In this document: one piece after another, positions 36,104 to 50,497 of the stretch
How positions within the stretch are numbered: the first letter of the stretch is position 1
Layout: each line of letters opens with the position of its first letter
NCBI GenBank assembly: GCA_025504975.1
Contig: JANUWI010000015.1
Location: forward strand, 930,001 to 994,000
Length of the DNA stretch: 64,000 nucleotides
Reading direction: 5' to 3'
From: Plenodomus lindquistii
Lineage: Eukaryota > Ascomycota > Dothideomycetes > Pleosporales > Leptosphaeriaceae
The notes under the pieces: generated by a model
Seen by the model: only the letters and a program-made list of their open reading frames with translations
Told to the model about the DNA's origin: nothing
The model's database searches: none
Made by a program: the position numbers and the translations under genes

Positions 36104-39100
36104 TTCCTTTTTTTACCTAGAACTTAAACCCTTTTTAAAATAGTAGCTATATTAGAGGCTAATAATATACCTATTAGCTCTAATTAGTTTTTAATTAACT
36201 ACTAGCCTATCTAAAAGCGTGTTAGTATACCTAAAGTGCAAATAAAAATACTTTAATACTATAAAATTTATTACTAACTAAAAGAAACTTATCTAAAATT
36301 ACTACGCCTAGTTTACTTTAAGTTATACCTATAACCTTTAATTAGTTTCTAGACTAGGCAGCTAGATTACCTAGGTAGACTTTTATTTATTTTTATTTTT
36401 TACTTTTAACTACGCGTTGCTTACTAGCTTCTAGTTAGCTACTTCTATTATAATTAGAAAATAGGTAAAAACTACTATTACTCTAAAAAGCCTAATAACT
36501 AATTTCTATACTAAAAGGTAAACGCCTAGCTATTTATAAAAAAACCTCTTTTCTCTAGTTTTCTTTAATTTTTTTTTTACTTTTAACTTTTTTTTACTAA
36601 TAGCCTTTTAACTTTAGCTGCCTCTAACTTTTTTACCTTTTTAGCTTTTAAATTTATATTAACTTTTATTTAACACCTTTTTTTTTCTAATAGCTATTTA
36701 ATTAATATAGCTATAGTTACTACTACTTTTAGTAGTCTAGGTAGTAGTACTAGCAGTAGTAGCCTTTTAAATAGTAGTTCTCTAGATAGTAGTTTTTTTT
36801 AGAGTTACTACGCTTTAAATAGTAATATAACTTTAAAATTATAGTAGTATAATACTTTTAAAGTAAAAAACTATCTATTAGAGTAGTATAAATTTTTTTT
36901 TTTAATTATTTTTTAGTTACTAATTTATAATAGTAAACTACTATTATAATTACCTAGTAACTATATAATTTTTTAGAGAGTTAGCCTATTTTATCTAGTA
37001 GCTATAGGTCTAGAGTATTATATTTAGACTTTACTTTTATTTTTTTACTATATACTATAATAATAATAACGCCTATTTAGGTTCTAAATTAATACGCTTT
37101 CTAGCTACTACTTTTTTAACTATTAGTTAGTTATTTAGTATAGGTACTTAATGTAGGTACTATAATACTAATTTAAAAGCTAGTAAGTTTTTTTTTTAAA
37201 AGTTTTTTAAATAGTTTTTTACTAACTTTATTTAAGCTATTTAGTAGTTAGTAAGTAGTAATTATAGCTATATAAATAATAATTACTACACCTACTACTA
37301 GAGTAGTACTAGCGCTAATTATACTTTTAAACTCTACTTATAGTTTTACTATTAAAGCTGTTTACTAAACTTTAGAGTTTATAATAAATACGCTTTTAAT
37401 AGTAATACTTTTTACTATATATTCTATAGTAGGGCTTTCTAATATAGCTTTATATTTATTTTTTTTACTAACTTTTTTTTAGACTACTCTACTACTCTAA
37501 CTAAAGCTAACTTATTTTTTTTAGCTAAAATTAAAGCTATCTAGTTTAATTATTACTTTTAGCACTTTTTTTTCTTTTTAGCTTATATTTATATTTATAG
37601 TAATAGTAATACTAGCGCTAGCTTTTTTTACGTAGTAATTAGAAAGGTTATAGCTGTAGTTCTAGTTCTAGTTAAATTTCTTCTATAAAAGGTTTAGTAG
37701 CCTAGTTATCTCTATAGTTTTAGTAGTAAACTATTTTTAGGTATAGATACTCTAGTTACTTTATCTAGGTATTATATTTAGAGTTTTGCGTAGCTAGCTT
37801 CTAATAAACTTAGTTTTTATTTTTTTTACTTTTTTTTAATTAGCCTTTGTTAGCTAGTATAAGTCTATTTAGCTAGCTTTTTAATAAAGCTAGCTCTAGT
37901 ATTTTTACTTTTCAGCCTCTAAGCCTTTATTAGTAGTAGTAGATATAAACTATTTCTATCTAATACTTCTTTACTTTCTATTCTAAATTTTTTATTTATA
38001 TAAAATCTTTTTATAGCTTACTACTTTTTTTATTTATTTAAAGCAGATTATTTTTAATTAAAAGCTATTTAACTAGCTATCTAAAAAGCGTTTATACTTT
38101 TTATAATTAAAGTTTAGCCTAAGTAGAATTATAATTTATACTATAGACTACTTTAGAGTAATTTAAAATTATAGCTAGTAATCTTAATCTATAGTTTCTA
38201 TAAGTCCTTTTTTTCTAGTAGTCTATTAAATATTAGCCTCTAGTAAATTTTATTTAGACCTAGAGTAGAACTTTTTTAACCTTTCTTTAAATATATAGCT
38301 CTAAAAAAGAGTTCTATTAAAATTATTTAGCTTATACTATTTTTTATTTTCTATAAACGTAATTTAGTAAAGTCCTTTTTACTTAGGCTTAAACTTAGAT
38401 AACTAAAATAAATTAAAATTATTTTAGAAGTTTTATAAAAGAACTAGATTACTAACTACTAATTTTTTCTATTAAATATTTTTTATATTTTTAAAGTATT
38501 ATTTATTTTTAAACTTTAATTAAACTATTTAGTTAATTGCCTCTTTTAGAGCTATATTCTATTTCTAAAACTATTATACTTTTATAGCTAGTAGTAAAGG
38601 TATATTAGTAACTTTATTCTAATAAAAGGTTTACTAGGTAGGCACTAATAGCTTAATTAGTAGTATATACTTATACTTTAAAATAAAAAAAGTAGAAGTT
38701 TTACTAGTTAATTATTTAACTATTACTCTATTAGCCTATAGAATAAGCAAGAGATTATTAACCTAGTTTTTTTTTATTTTTTTTAAAGCTGCTACTAGAA
38801 CTTTATAGCTTTTTTTAATTAGTCTCTATTTCTAGAGGTAAAAAGCGCTTAAAACTACTCTATTAACACTAAATTATTACTAGAGGTTTTTAATAAAGCT
38901 TTAGTTCTCTAGCCCTCTATTATAGAATATTTAAAAAGTAACTCTCTATTAGTAGAAAATAGTGTTTTTAATAAACTTAGTAACTAATTTAGAATTATTA
39001 TATTTTAAAGCTTCTGCTTCTAGGTACTATAATATATAATTACGTGCTATAACTATAAAAAACTTTCTATTCTTTTTTTCTAGTATATATATAACGTTAA

Positions 39101-42100
39101 TTATAACCTATACCTATAGTATTAATAGCAGCTTAGTAGAGTAGAAGATTTTTTTTAATAACTAATTACTATATTTTTAGTAAGCTATATAAGTTTTAAT
39201 ATACTACTATACATTCTAATAAAGCCTTTTCTAATAGTATTATAACTATACCTTTTACTAGGTCTTTTTTTTACTCTAATAGCTAGATTTTTTATAAAGT
39301 GCTATAATAATTTATTGCTTTAACTTCTATTTATTAATATTCTTTTAGAGGGGGTAGTTTCTAGAAAGTCTAATAAAAAAGTATTATTCCTAAACATTAT
39401 ACTACAGGGCCTTTTTTTTTAATTTTATAAATTTGTTTTAATTAAAGCCTTTAGATTGCTTTTAATAAAGAATCTATTTAGCTAGAGTCTAAATTTCTTC
39501 TAAATAGTTTTTAGTAAATAGGCTATTACTAAATAAAATATTAGCTATAGTAAAAAAGTACTACACTTAATTTTTAATTAAAATATCTAGGTTTAGAGCG
39601 TTTAAAGCGATATTAATAAAGTTCTCTACATTTTCTTTAGAGTTTTTAGGTACCTTCTAGCTATTTTCCTCTAGCTTTTTTAAAAAAGTATTAGTAATAA
39701 TATTCTTTTTACTAGATATATAGATAATATTAAAGTTCTATATATTTAAATAAACTAGCTACTAAGTTATAAATAATCTAGGTAGATTAGTAGCGCTTTT
39801 TTAAAATTAGGCTATAAAAATTTTTATATTAGTTTTAACTATAAAATGCATACTATAAAAGTAGAGCCTAAACTTTTTAATAGCTAGAAAAAGTAATTTA
39901 TATTTATACTTTCTAGTGTTCTAGTTTTACTCTACTTTTAACTAGACTCTACTTTTAAATTAGATAGTATATCTTTTTTTATTTAGAGTAAGCTATATAA
40001 AATTTACTTTCTAACCCTTTTTTAATCTATTATAGGCTAGAATTATTATTTAGAGAGATTTAAAATAGTTAATTAAAACTAGTGCAGGCAGTAATACTAG
40101 GGCTTTTTTTAGTTAATCTATTACTTTCTAATAGATAGTTATCTAGGTCTAGTTAGTATTCTTTTATAGTAGATTAAAAAAAAGGTCTACTATAATTATA
40201 AAGTCTATAATCTATACTTAATAGTATATATAGACTTCTAGAAAGCTCTATATTTTTTTTAAGTTATAATATTCTAGCTAGGCTACTATTTTAATAACTT
40301 TCTATTTACTAGAATATTAGCTATACTTATTAATTTTATAGCCTATAATAAATATAAAAAAGTAGTAAAAGTTAGATTTATACTCTAAAACTATTACACT
40401 AGCACGTTTAACGTCTACTAAAACCTTATTAAAATTTATAATATACTTAGTAATATACTTTTAGATACCTTTTTTAATTATTTTTTTCTAGTAGTCTATT
40501 TTTAGGCTTTTAATATATATATTATTAAAGTATAGTATATAAATTTTAGAAATATACTTCTAATAGATTTTTATTATATACTAGATAAACTCTATAACTA
40601 AATTAGTTACGTTTATAAATAGTGTACACTATTTAACTAGTTCTAAAAAAGTAAAGAATATAGTAATATTCTATAATTAAATATTAAATTTAACCTAATT
40701 ATACTCTAAAAAGAAATTAGTAAAAGATATAATCTAGTAACCTGCAAATTTCTTAGCTAGTTTATTAGAATTAGGTAGTATATTTATATTTTAAATAGTA
40801 ACTTTATTTATTTTCTAGGTATTATTAATAAGCTAATAGTTCTAATTTTTTTTATTATAAAAAAGTAAAGGTTCCTATACTAGCTTTTATATAGCTTAAA
40901 AGTTTTTTAGTTAATATAGATTTAGATTATTTTAATAATAGTATTCTAAAGCTTTTTTAGAACTAGAAATTAGAGTATTTACTAGGTTTTATAGAGTACT
41001 ATATTAATTATAACTAGTAGTATTACTTTATAGTTTACTTACTCTAATTTTTTAAAATTCTATACTAAAGCAGCTTTTTTTTAATAGAGTATCTCTAAAA
41101 GCATCTTTTACTTTTTTTTTAGAAAGTCTAGAGAGATTTTTATCTCTAAAATACGCTTAGAGGTAAGTCTCTAATTTCGCAGAAAATTTATATACTAGAG
41201 TTTAAAGTAGTTATAGAAAAAGGTTTACTTCTAGTTAGTATTTAAAACTTACTTTTTCTAAGCTTTTTTTTTCTAGTCTAATTACCTAGAGATGTTTTAA
41301 AGTTTCTAGCTAGAGTTATTTACTAGCTTTACTTTAACTCTTTTTTACTTATAAAGCGTATTAAATTCTAGATAAAAAAAGTTAGTATAAAAGCGTATTT
41401 AAACTGTAATTATTAGTTCTAAAATTTACTTTTTTTCTTCTAGAAAGTTAGTTTAGAAGTCTGTTACTAAAGTAACTAAATAGCTATTTTCTAGTTTTTA
41501 AACTAGGTTTATAAGGACTGCTTACTAAATCTTTTTTATAATATTTTTATATACTATAATAAAAAGTTCTTTATTATTCTAGAAAACTATATTACCTAAC
41601 TAGTTTTTACCTAGAGATTCTATACCTTTCTAGGTAAAAAAGTTTTTTTTACTAGAGATTATAGATTAGATCTTTTTTTTTATAACCTATTTAGTAACTA
41701 GCTTTATAGTTAAATTTATTTAAAACTAAGCTAAGCTTACTAAAGAATCTAGTTTTTAATTCTATTATAAAGATGTATTACTAGCTTTTATATTCCTTTA
41801 CCTTTTTCTACTAATTAAACTATAATTTTTCTAGTATTTACCTAATTACCTTTTATATATATAAACTAGGTGCTTTTTTCTCTATTTTTACTAAAAATTT
41901 AGTAGTAGGTAAGTCTATAGGCAGAGTATTTAATATTTATTTAAACGTCTATAAAGAATAGGTTTTCTAGAATAATTATATTTATATAGTAGTTAATTAT
42001 AAAAAAGTTTATCTATATAATAATTAATTCTATCTCTACTAATACTCTCTAAATAATTCTACTAAAACTACCTATTAAACTATTTATAGAGACTATTTTC

Positions 42101-45100
42101 GCGTTTTTTATTTTCTAAAAGAGTGTTAAAATAGAGAGTTAGGCTTTATCTATAGTTTTACACTAAATAGTATTTAGTTTAGCTTCTATATTAAAAAAAA
42201 CTAAAAAAATACTTACTTTTAATAGTTATAAGCACTTTTAGATAGTTTTTTTAAATATACTCTATATCTATTTATTTATTATAGTACTACTACTTTATAG
42301 TTACTAGTTTAAACTTTTATTAGTTTTTTTTACTACTTTTAATACTAGCCTATATCTAATTAATTTCTAGATTTTTCTAATTAGTAGTAGTTATACTATA
42401 ACACTAGAATACTAAGCTGTTTAAACTAGCTTTAATAAAAATATAATTAGAAATAGTAGCTATATTTATAATAGAAACTAATCTAAAAATTAGTTAGTAG
42501 TTTTTTTTATTCTCTAAATTTTTTTTAGCGGTGTAAGTAGTATTTACCTATAGAAAGTACTTTTTATCTAGGTTTTCTTTACTATAGATATTTTAAAAGA
42601 GCTTTTTATATACTTCTAGTATATTTCTAATAAGCGTGCCTACTAGTATTAATATAGTAGTAGAGAGAATTAATATAATAACTTTATTAGTAGTTAGTAG
42701 AATTCTTTTTATAAACTAAATTTTTTTTAGAACTAGTGCTTTTTTTATAAAGGTTTTCTCTAGCGTATTATTAATTATTTTTATATCTATAGGCTAGACT
42801 TGCTTAGCTTTTTATAGTTTATTTCTTTTTATAATAAAGTTTTAGTAGCCTTTTAGTTAAATAGGCTAGTTTTTTTTAGCTTTTTTAAAAATAGCTTTTA
42901 GTACTATAGAACTTAAGTCTAGTTTTAGCTTCTAAACTTTTAGATTTTTAAATACGCGTTAATTAATAGTTTTTTAGATAATTAATTTATATTTAATTTA
43001 GGCTGCTTAGATTATATAGAGATTATTATTTTCTATAATTACTAAATAGAAAGCGTTCTAGAATGCCTAGTAATTTTCTACTAAAATAGATTCTAATTCT
43101 ATATTAGAGTTTAGATTTGTAACTATAGAGTTATTCTAAATAGTAATTTAAAAAAATAAGTTTTTAAACTAGAGTGCTTTAACTGTAAATAGGCTAAAAT
43201 TCTATTTAATCTACGTTTATTTAATATAGGCTATAATAGTTTTAAACTACCTCTAGTTACCTAGGCTAGTTATTTAGCTTTATAAGTTATTAGAAATACT
43301 CTAGAAAAGTATTTAGTTTTTATTCTAGTAACACTAACTTTTTTTAGTTAGTTAATTACTTAATAGGTATTTAGCTTTACTATATCCCTATTTATTATAA
43401 ATAAAGCACGTAAAAAATAATTATAAAAGCTAGTTCTAAAAGGTACTCTAGATTTACTAGCCTAAAAGCCTCTAAAATAGGTTTAGTTACTAGAAATAGT
43501 TCTATAGTAGTTTATTCTAAGCTTATACCTTTATAAAACGCTTACTAGCTATTTTTTTAATATAGGTAGTAATTAAATAGTTTATAAAAAGTTTAGACTT
43601 TTTTAGTGTTTATTAAACTAAAATAAAATTAGCTTTACTAAATTATAACTAAAAAAGCTTATTAAAAAGTATATTAACTTTGCTTTAGCTAGCTAGTACT
43701 TCTAAAAAGAACTAAGCTATTTAATAAGTTTTTAGCGCCTAAATGTCTTTTAGGTATTATAGAGTAGACTAGGTAAAAAAAAGTAGTTTAATTTTAACTA
43801 CCTTTTAAGTATTAAACTAGTAATTAGAACTAAATTTCTTTATTACTTTAGTAAAGTTTTACTCTTTTACTTCTTTTTTAATTTTAATTTAGGCTAATAG
43901 ATAACTGCTAATTTTTTTAAAGCTAAAGTTCTAAAGGCGCTTTATAAAAAGATTAAACTTCTAAAAAACTTTTATAGCTTAGTAAATAGGCAGCCTTTTA
44001 ATAAAGTAGTATTTTTTTTTATTTTTTTTAATTTCTTCTAATATAATATACTGTTTAATTTTAATTTAGAACTTTTTAAAGTACTTTTTAATATTTAGAT
44101 TAGGCTTTAACTAATAATTATGTAGCTACTACTTTAAATAAGCTATACTTTTTTTCTATTAGGCTATATTATTACTTCTAAACTACTTATAAAAGGCTAT
44201 TTATAGTAATATCTAGTTATAGTCCTCTAGCGCGTTTTAATACTCTATTAAATAGCAAATAATCTACTTCTAGCGCTTTTTATAGTAAGTAATAACTTTT
44301 TAGACCTTTTTAAATTCTAAAAAGCTATAATAAAGCGTAACTTCTTTATATCTTTTAAAAAATACTGTAATATTAGAACTATTAAAGCTTAGAAAGTATT
44401 TAGAGAGGAAAAAAGCCTAAATAAGCTTTAACTACTTTTATAAAAGCATTTAAATTGCTTTAGCTATTATTTCTACTACTAGATTTAATAGGTGTTTAGC
44501 AGGGCGTAGCTAAAGCTTTTTTAAAAAAAGTTAGTATAGTTTATTTTTACTATTTAATAGATTCTATTTTTTTTTAGCTTTTTTAGCTTTAAGCAATTAC
44601 TAGTTAGTCTTTTTAATTCTAGAAGTATTAGAAACTGTTTAAAAGTAGTAACTCTAGAGTCTCTAGTGTCTATTATTAGCGTATTAAATCTCTAAATAGA
44701 TTCTAGACCTAGAAAAACAGCTACTAATTTAGTATTAGTTTTAAAAATTAGTTTCTAATTAGCTATTATAAAAATAAAGCGTTTAAAATGTAGGCTAAGT
44801 ACTATTATTTATAAAAAAATAAAAAGTATGTTTTTTATAGCTTTAAAAATAAATTAGAATATAAATAGTACTAGAAAAATAAAAAATAAGTTATACTTTT
44901 TTTAATAAAGCTTTATATAATATATTTATACTAGTTTTTTAGGCTATATTATAATTATTTTTCTAGCTTTAGCTTCTAATTACTACTTTATTCTAACTAC
45001 TTTTTAGATTTTATAGTTTAATTTTATTTTACTTACTACTAAGCTAAGTTTAGAATAATTTTATTATTACTAGCTAGAGCCTATACCTGTATAACTATTA

Positions 45101-45343
45101 TAATAACTTTACTAAAAAAAATCTATACCTCTATTAATTTTCTAGAATATAAAAACTTTAGAAGTATACTAATATCCTTTAATTTACTATTTATTATATT
45201 ACTAGTTACTAAATTTAGCTTACTAAATCTTCTACTACTCTCTAGATTTCTAAATTATAAAAGTAATAACTTAGGCACGCGATAGGTATTTATAGCTATT
45301 CTAAAAGTAAAAGCTAATAGTTTTAATTACTTTTAGTTATTTT

Positions 45344-45537
45344 TATTAAGGAAAACTATACTTTACTCTAGCACAGAAGGCTTAATACTAAATTAGTAAA
45401 AAAAAGGTTATAAAATAACTAAAAAAAAGTATCTACTATCTCTAATAGAACTTTAGATAGCTATTTATTAGTTCTGCTTTATTTACGTAACTTTTCTAAA
45501 AGCTATTTAGGCCTCTACACTATGTATTTCTACTATA
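45344..45537 (-). repeat. 5' LTR of the inner Gypsy element
   Basis: This is the partner of 35909-36103. Its start is tattaagg against tatagagg, with one non-RIP difference. It is followed by the ttac target duplication at 45538-45541. Confidence 0.8.
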
Positions 45538-48500
45538 TTACTTATTTAAATAATATTTTTATCTATTTAAAAAATATCTAGAGCTACTAATAACACGTTA
45601 AATTTATTCTAGAAAAACTATAAAAAGTAGGACTATAAATAGTAATTAAAAAAAGTAAATTTTATATTATTTAAACTAAGTATTTAGAATATATGCTAAC
45701 TAATAAAAAATAGAAATAAATGTAGAAAAAATAGAAGTACTTTATAACTAGGTCTAACCTACTACTATAATAGATATTAAATCTTTTCTAAAGTTTACTA
45801 GATTCTATAAATAATTTATTTTTTAATTTTTATAAATAGCTAAGCTAATAATAGCTCTATAAAGTCTTTTAACTTTATTTATAGAAACTAAAAATTATTA
45901 AAATAGCTTTAAAAAGCTAAAATTTTTACTTCTAGTAATTCTAGTTCTATACTACTTTAATTTTAATTATAATATAAAACTAGAACCTAACACCTCTAGT
46001 AGAGTAGTAGCTAGAATTATATTTTAAAAATACCTAGATAGTAAATAGTATTTTATAGCTTTTTATAATAAAATATTTACTAGAGTAAAGCTTAATTAGA
46101 AAATATATAATAAAAAACTATTTACTATTATTACTATTTTTAAAAAATAGAAAGCTAAACTAATTTTAGTTTAGTACTAAGTTTAAATATATACTAGTTA
46201 CTAATTTTTAGAGTACTATATAAATATAAAAGTTCTAAATTAATAATAAACTAACTAAACTAAATTTATAGCTTTTTTTAATTTCTAAATTAAATATACT
46301 TTAAGTAAAAGTAATAAACGCGCAGATATTTTTAGTTAATAAAAATAAAATATAAAAAATTTTAAAATAGCCTAGTAAAATAATTATTTTTTAGTTTTTT
46401 TTAACCTAGCTAGGCTATATAGCTATATTATTTTTTAAACTAGTAAAATAATATCTAGAGTTTTTTTTATAAATAATTATTACTTTTTTTTAACTAACTT
46501 TAATAATATTACTAGATCTTTTAGAACTAATAAAAGCCCTATTAAAAAAAAACTAATAGTTTTTTAAAAAAAAACGCTTTTTACTACCTTTCTAGTATTA
46601 GATAGATAATAGATTTTTTTTTATAGAGACTATTTTTACGTTTCTCTAGACTCTCTACTTTATATTTAATTTTTTAAAAAGGTATATAATTAAATATTTA
46701 TGGTCTATTCTAGTACTATAAAAATTTACTAGTTATTTATATAATAATACTACTAGAAAAGAATAGAAGCTATATATAAATATTATATATATAACTATAT
46801 TACCTACTAAAATTTTTATCTAAAATAGATTTAAATTTAAAAGTTTCTCTACTTTTTACTAATTCTAGAAAAACTTATATAATATTTTATAATAGACTTT
46901 AAATTTTTCTCTAAAAAGTAATACAGCTATAATTAGATTCTAGTAATTATTAATTAATTTTTTAAATAAATAACTATAATACTATACTATAAAATAATAA
47001 ATATCTAAAGTTTTATTTAACTATTTATATAATAAGTATATTAGTTTAGATATATTTTTAAAAGTAATATTTTAGACTATAGAGCCTAGTTTATTTTCTA
47101 ATTCTAGTTTAAACTCTATTAGATTATAAATACTAAAATATAACTTTTTACTATTTATTATAAAGAAACTAATAGCTAAATTAAAATTATTAGTAAATAT
47201 ATTAACTAATATTTATAGCTATTTATAATATACTACTAAAATAACTAAAGTAAACTTTTTCTATTTATAAACTAAGCCTAAATAACGCTTTTATATATAT
47301 TAATAGAAATAGCTCTATACTAGCTTTTATATAGTTCTAAACTCTAATAGAGCTAGAACTAGTACTATTTAAAAGTAGCTAATTTTATTAAAAAATTTAA
47401 CTACTAAAATATTTTTAATCTAGCTATTAAAATATATAATACTTAGAAATAAACTAAAAATAATATAAAAAAAGTATAAAACTAAATAAATTTTACTATT
47501 AACGCCTATTAATATTCTATTAGCTAAAAAATTTAAAATAAAATTTATTTTTCTACTACTAACCTAGTAGCTATAAAATCTAGCTTAAAATTATCTAAAC
47601 TATAAAAAAAAACTTTTAAAGTTTCTAAATAAATTAGGTATTTTTATAAATTTAAGTTTTTTCTAGGCTCTAAAATATATAATATATTTATATTTAATAT
47701 TCTCTATGAAAATCCTAGTAACTCTCTACTAGAATAAAAAGGTCTAAAACTACTAGCTACCTTTATATAAAGTATAAAAAAGTAAAAGGTTAAAAAGATT
47801 TTACTAGTAAATTTATTTAAAATAAGCTAAAATATAGAGCTAGCTAAATAAAATATAATCTAAATCTAACCTAGTATCTAGCCTCTAATTTTATAAGCTT
47901 TTTTTATAAACTAGAAAATTTTTACTAAATGTATTCTAATTATTTAGAACTTTTCTAGGCACTATATAGATAGTTTTAGATATAAAAAAAACTAAAAGAT
48001 ATATTATAGTTAGTAAATTATTATATTTAATAAATACTAGTTTTTCTATTATTAATATATAAAAATTATAGTTAATATATAAAACTAGTATATAGCTTTT
48101 ACTAATAAAACTTTTAGCTTAGTAAACTAACTATTATAGATAAATGTAAAAATTTTTTAAAATTTATCTATCTACTACTATAATTTTTTAACTTTTATTT
48201 TACTATTAGAAGCGTTATATACTTTATTTAATTTAGAGTTTTTAGTATTTTTATATTTTAAAAACTTTCTATTAGGCCTATAAATAAGCCTGCGTTTTTT
48301 TTATTACTAAAAAAATTTAGAGTTTTTTTAAAAAAAGTAGTAGCTAAAGCTACTATATTTTTCTAAAAAAGCTATATTTTCTAGTATAAATCTAAAATCT
48401 TTTTATATAGGCTTTAAAATTTTTTTTATTATATATAGTAATTTACTAGTATTATATTAGTTACGCTAAAGCTAGTAATTTATATAGTTACTATTTATAT

Positions 48501-49184
48501 TATAGAAACTAATATTTTTATAGCTAAACTAGCTATAGCTTTTATATTTACTAGTTTAGTTTTAAATTTTTTTACTTTATTTTTATTAGCTAGTATAGCC
48601 TGTATAGTAAAGCTTTTAAAATTATAAAATACTACTATAATTTAGTTATATTCTAGTTTTATATATATAGGCACCTAAAAAGGTTAGAAAAAACTCTAAA
48701 CTAGTAGAAAAAAGTAGTTATTTACTAGTTTATATTTTTTATTTAAAAATATATAATAAACATACTTTTTTAAATTAACTAATTTAAATAAATATATAAA
48801 GTTAAATTTACTATAAAACTAGGCCTAGATAAAGTATAAATAAAAAATCTAATAGGCTAAAAAATAAATATCTAGAGGTATAAAAATAGATATTTTTATA
48901 AAAGCTATTTAGTATTAGTATTAAAAGTAATAATAAATAGTAATAGAGTATATATAATAAAAGTATAAAGTATAAAAGGTAAAGAAAAATTATAATATTT
49001 AAAAAATTATTATATTCTACTAAAGTAACTACTAGATTTAGTAGTTATTATAATAATTATTAATAAATAGTAAATAAAAAATTATATTTACTTTAATAAA
49101 ATAATAATTCTAGAATAAACTTTATATAAAGGTTATATAGATAATACTTAGATATAGAACTATCTAATTTAAAGTAGAAAGTAA

Positions 49185-49600
49185 TATAATAAAGCTATAT
49201 TTTATTATAATAATAGTTTTTAATTATAAAAGCTTTTTTATTAACTACCTCTATTTTTTTTATATAAATTTATTAAAAATAGAAAATTATATTAATTTTT
49301 ATTTAAACTACCTCTATACTATATCTAGTCTAGATTTTATAAAAATTTCTACTTTACTATTACCTATGTACTAATATAGTAGAGGAAAAAAAAAAACTCT
49401 ATAAAAGCCTAGAACTACTACTAAATTCTATTCTATATAGTTTATTTTTTTAATAGAACTATAAAAGTATAGTTTTTTTATTTTTTTATACTAGGCCTAT
49501 AAAAATATAGTTTATTTAGCTTTTTAATCTACGCGTATTTTTATATACTTTTAAACTAATTTAGACGCTTTTTAGCACTTTATATCCTTAAGCTATTATA
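49185..49600 (+). repeat. 3' LTR of the split Gypsy element
   Basis: This is the 416-bp partner of 32492-32907, preceded by a polypurine-like tract and followed by target duplication attag at 49601-49605. Confidence 0.87.
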
Positions 49601-49624
49601 ATTAGGTTAACTAGTAGAATATAT
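49601..49624 (-). mobile_element. Terminal fragment of Fot1-like copy D
   Basis: Sequence resumes after the Gypsy target duplication with the end of the Fot1-like inverted repeat (actagtagaatatat), followed by TA at 49625-49626. It completes the terminus begun at 32491. Confidence 0.6.
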
Positions 49625-49626
49625 TA

Positions 49627-50480
49627 TAGCAAAAATAAATTTAATATATATATATATATATAAATTAAAAATAGAAAATATTTTTTTAAATAGATTAGTT
49701 TACTATAATATCTATATATAGTTATTATTTATTATATAGTACTATAATAAAAGTATATATAGTAAAGCTTTATTATACTTTATAAATAAATATTCTATAT
49801 TAATATATAGTTTACTTTATTTTATACTAGAAATTACAAATTTTAAAAATTAACTAGAATTATTTTTAATAGTAACTTCTATACTTTTTATAATTTATTT
49901 CTTTTTATTTTTTTACTAAATTAAAATTTTATTTTAGTCTAGTATTACTTAAAAAATTTACTTTATAGAGTTAGATTATAAAACTAATATTTAGTTTTAA
50001 TTAGATTATCTATTTTACACTATTAATCTTTTAGCTAATACTAAAATACAAGAAATATAAAATTTAGTTAAGAAATATAAAAAAATTAATTAAAATAAAT
50101 ATAAAAGTTACTAGTAAAAATAATTCTTATTAATTTTTAGTATTAAATAACGTAAACTATTTATTTATATAAACTATTTATTTATAAAGTATACTAGTAA
50201 ACTAACTAATTTACTTTATATTAATAATTTATTTATAAAGTATATTTTATTACTATATTAAAGTATTAATAGTAGTATAAAATTTAGTATTATTTTAGTA
50301 AAGCCTAGCTATATATTTATACTAGCTATTTATTTATAAAGTATATTACTACTTTAATTTATACTATTTTTATATGCTTTTTTTATACTTTTTTAAGTAC
50401 TATCTACACTATAAATACATCTACTTGTAGGACTTCTCTATAAGTATTGTTAGGCGTACTTTAATATTTAATTAATCTAC
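49627..50480. other. RIP-degraded AT-rich DNA up to the compartment border
   Basis: CA/TG are depleted and there is no readable gene. Composition switches to normal between about 50440 and 50490. Confidence 0.5.
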
Positions 50481-50497
50481 ATTTTTTGTATTACCAT

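Larger units (their letters stand above)
35909..45537 (-). mobile_element. 9.6-kb Gypsy LTR retrotransposon nested in the 7.5-kb Gypsy element
   Basis: Direct repeats of about 195 bp (35909-36103 and 45344-45537) bound it. The termini tatag/ctata fit TGTAG...CTACA after RIP. The target duplication is ttac (35905-35908, 45538-45541). The host sequence is continuous across it by comparison with the left Gypsy copy. A purine tract (ggtaaaaaaaggaa) next to the left repeat on the minus strand makes that the 3' LTR. On the minus strand around 40100-40330, reading through RIP gives KIVAWxEYYN and FLGVxxYYxxWI, typical of Gypsy reverse transcriptase/RNase H. The element is dead, with stops in every frame. 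Confidence 0.83.
32492..49600 (+). mobile_element. Gypsy LTR retrotransposon, second copy, split by another retroelement
   Basis: LTRs 32492-32907 and 49185-49600 are reverse complements of those at 607-1023 and 7603-8019. The target duplication is attag (32487-32491, 49601-49605). The polypurine-like aaagtagaaagtaa just before 49185 sets plus orientation. Removing the inner element (35909-45537) and its 4-bp duplication leaves about 7.48 kb, matching the 7413-bp left copy. Directly after the inner element (45545-45800), reading through RIP gives YLDDILIY and then a QQHVKFILEKLQKVGLQI-like segment, the Gypsy reverse transcriptase active-site region. It is inactivated by RIP stops. Confidence 0.88.

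Noticed and set aside
26238..50480. Mitochondrial DNA or a centromere
   Set aside because: No mitochondrial genes are present, and the AT richness is explained by RIP of identifiable nuclear transposons. A centromere cannot be tested from sequence alone, so none is claimed.
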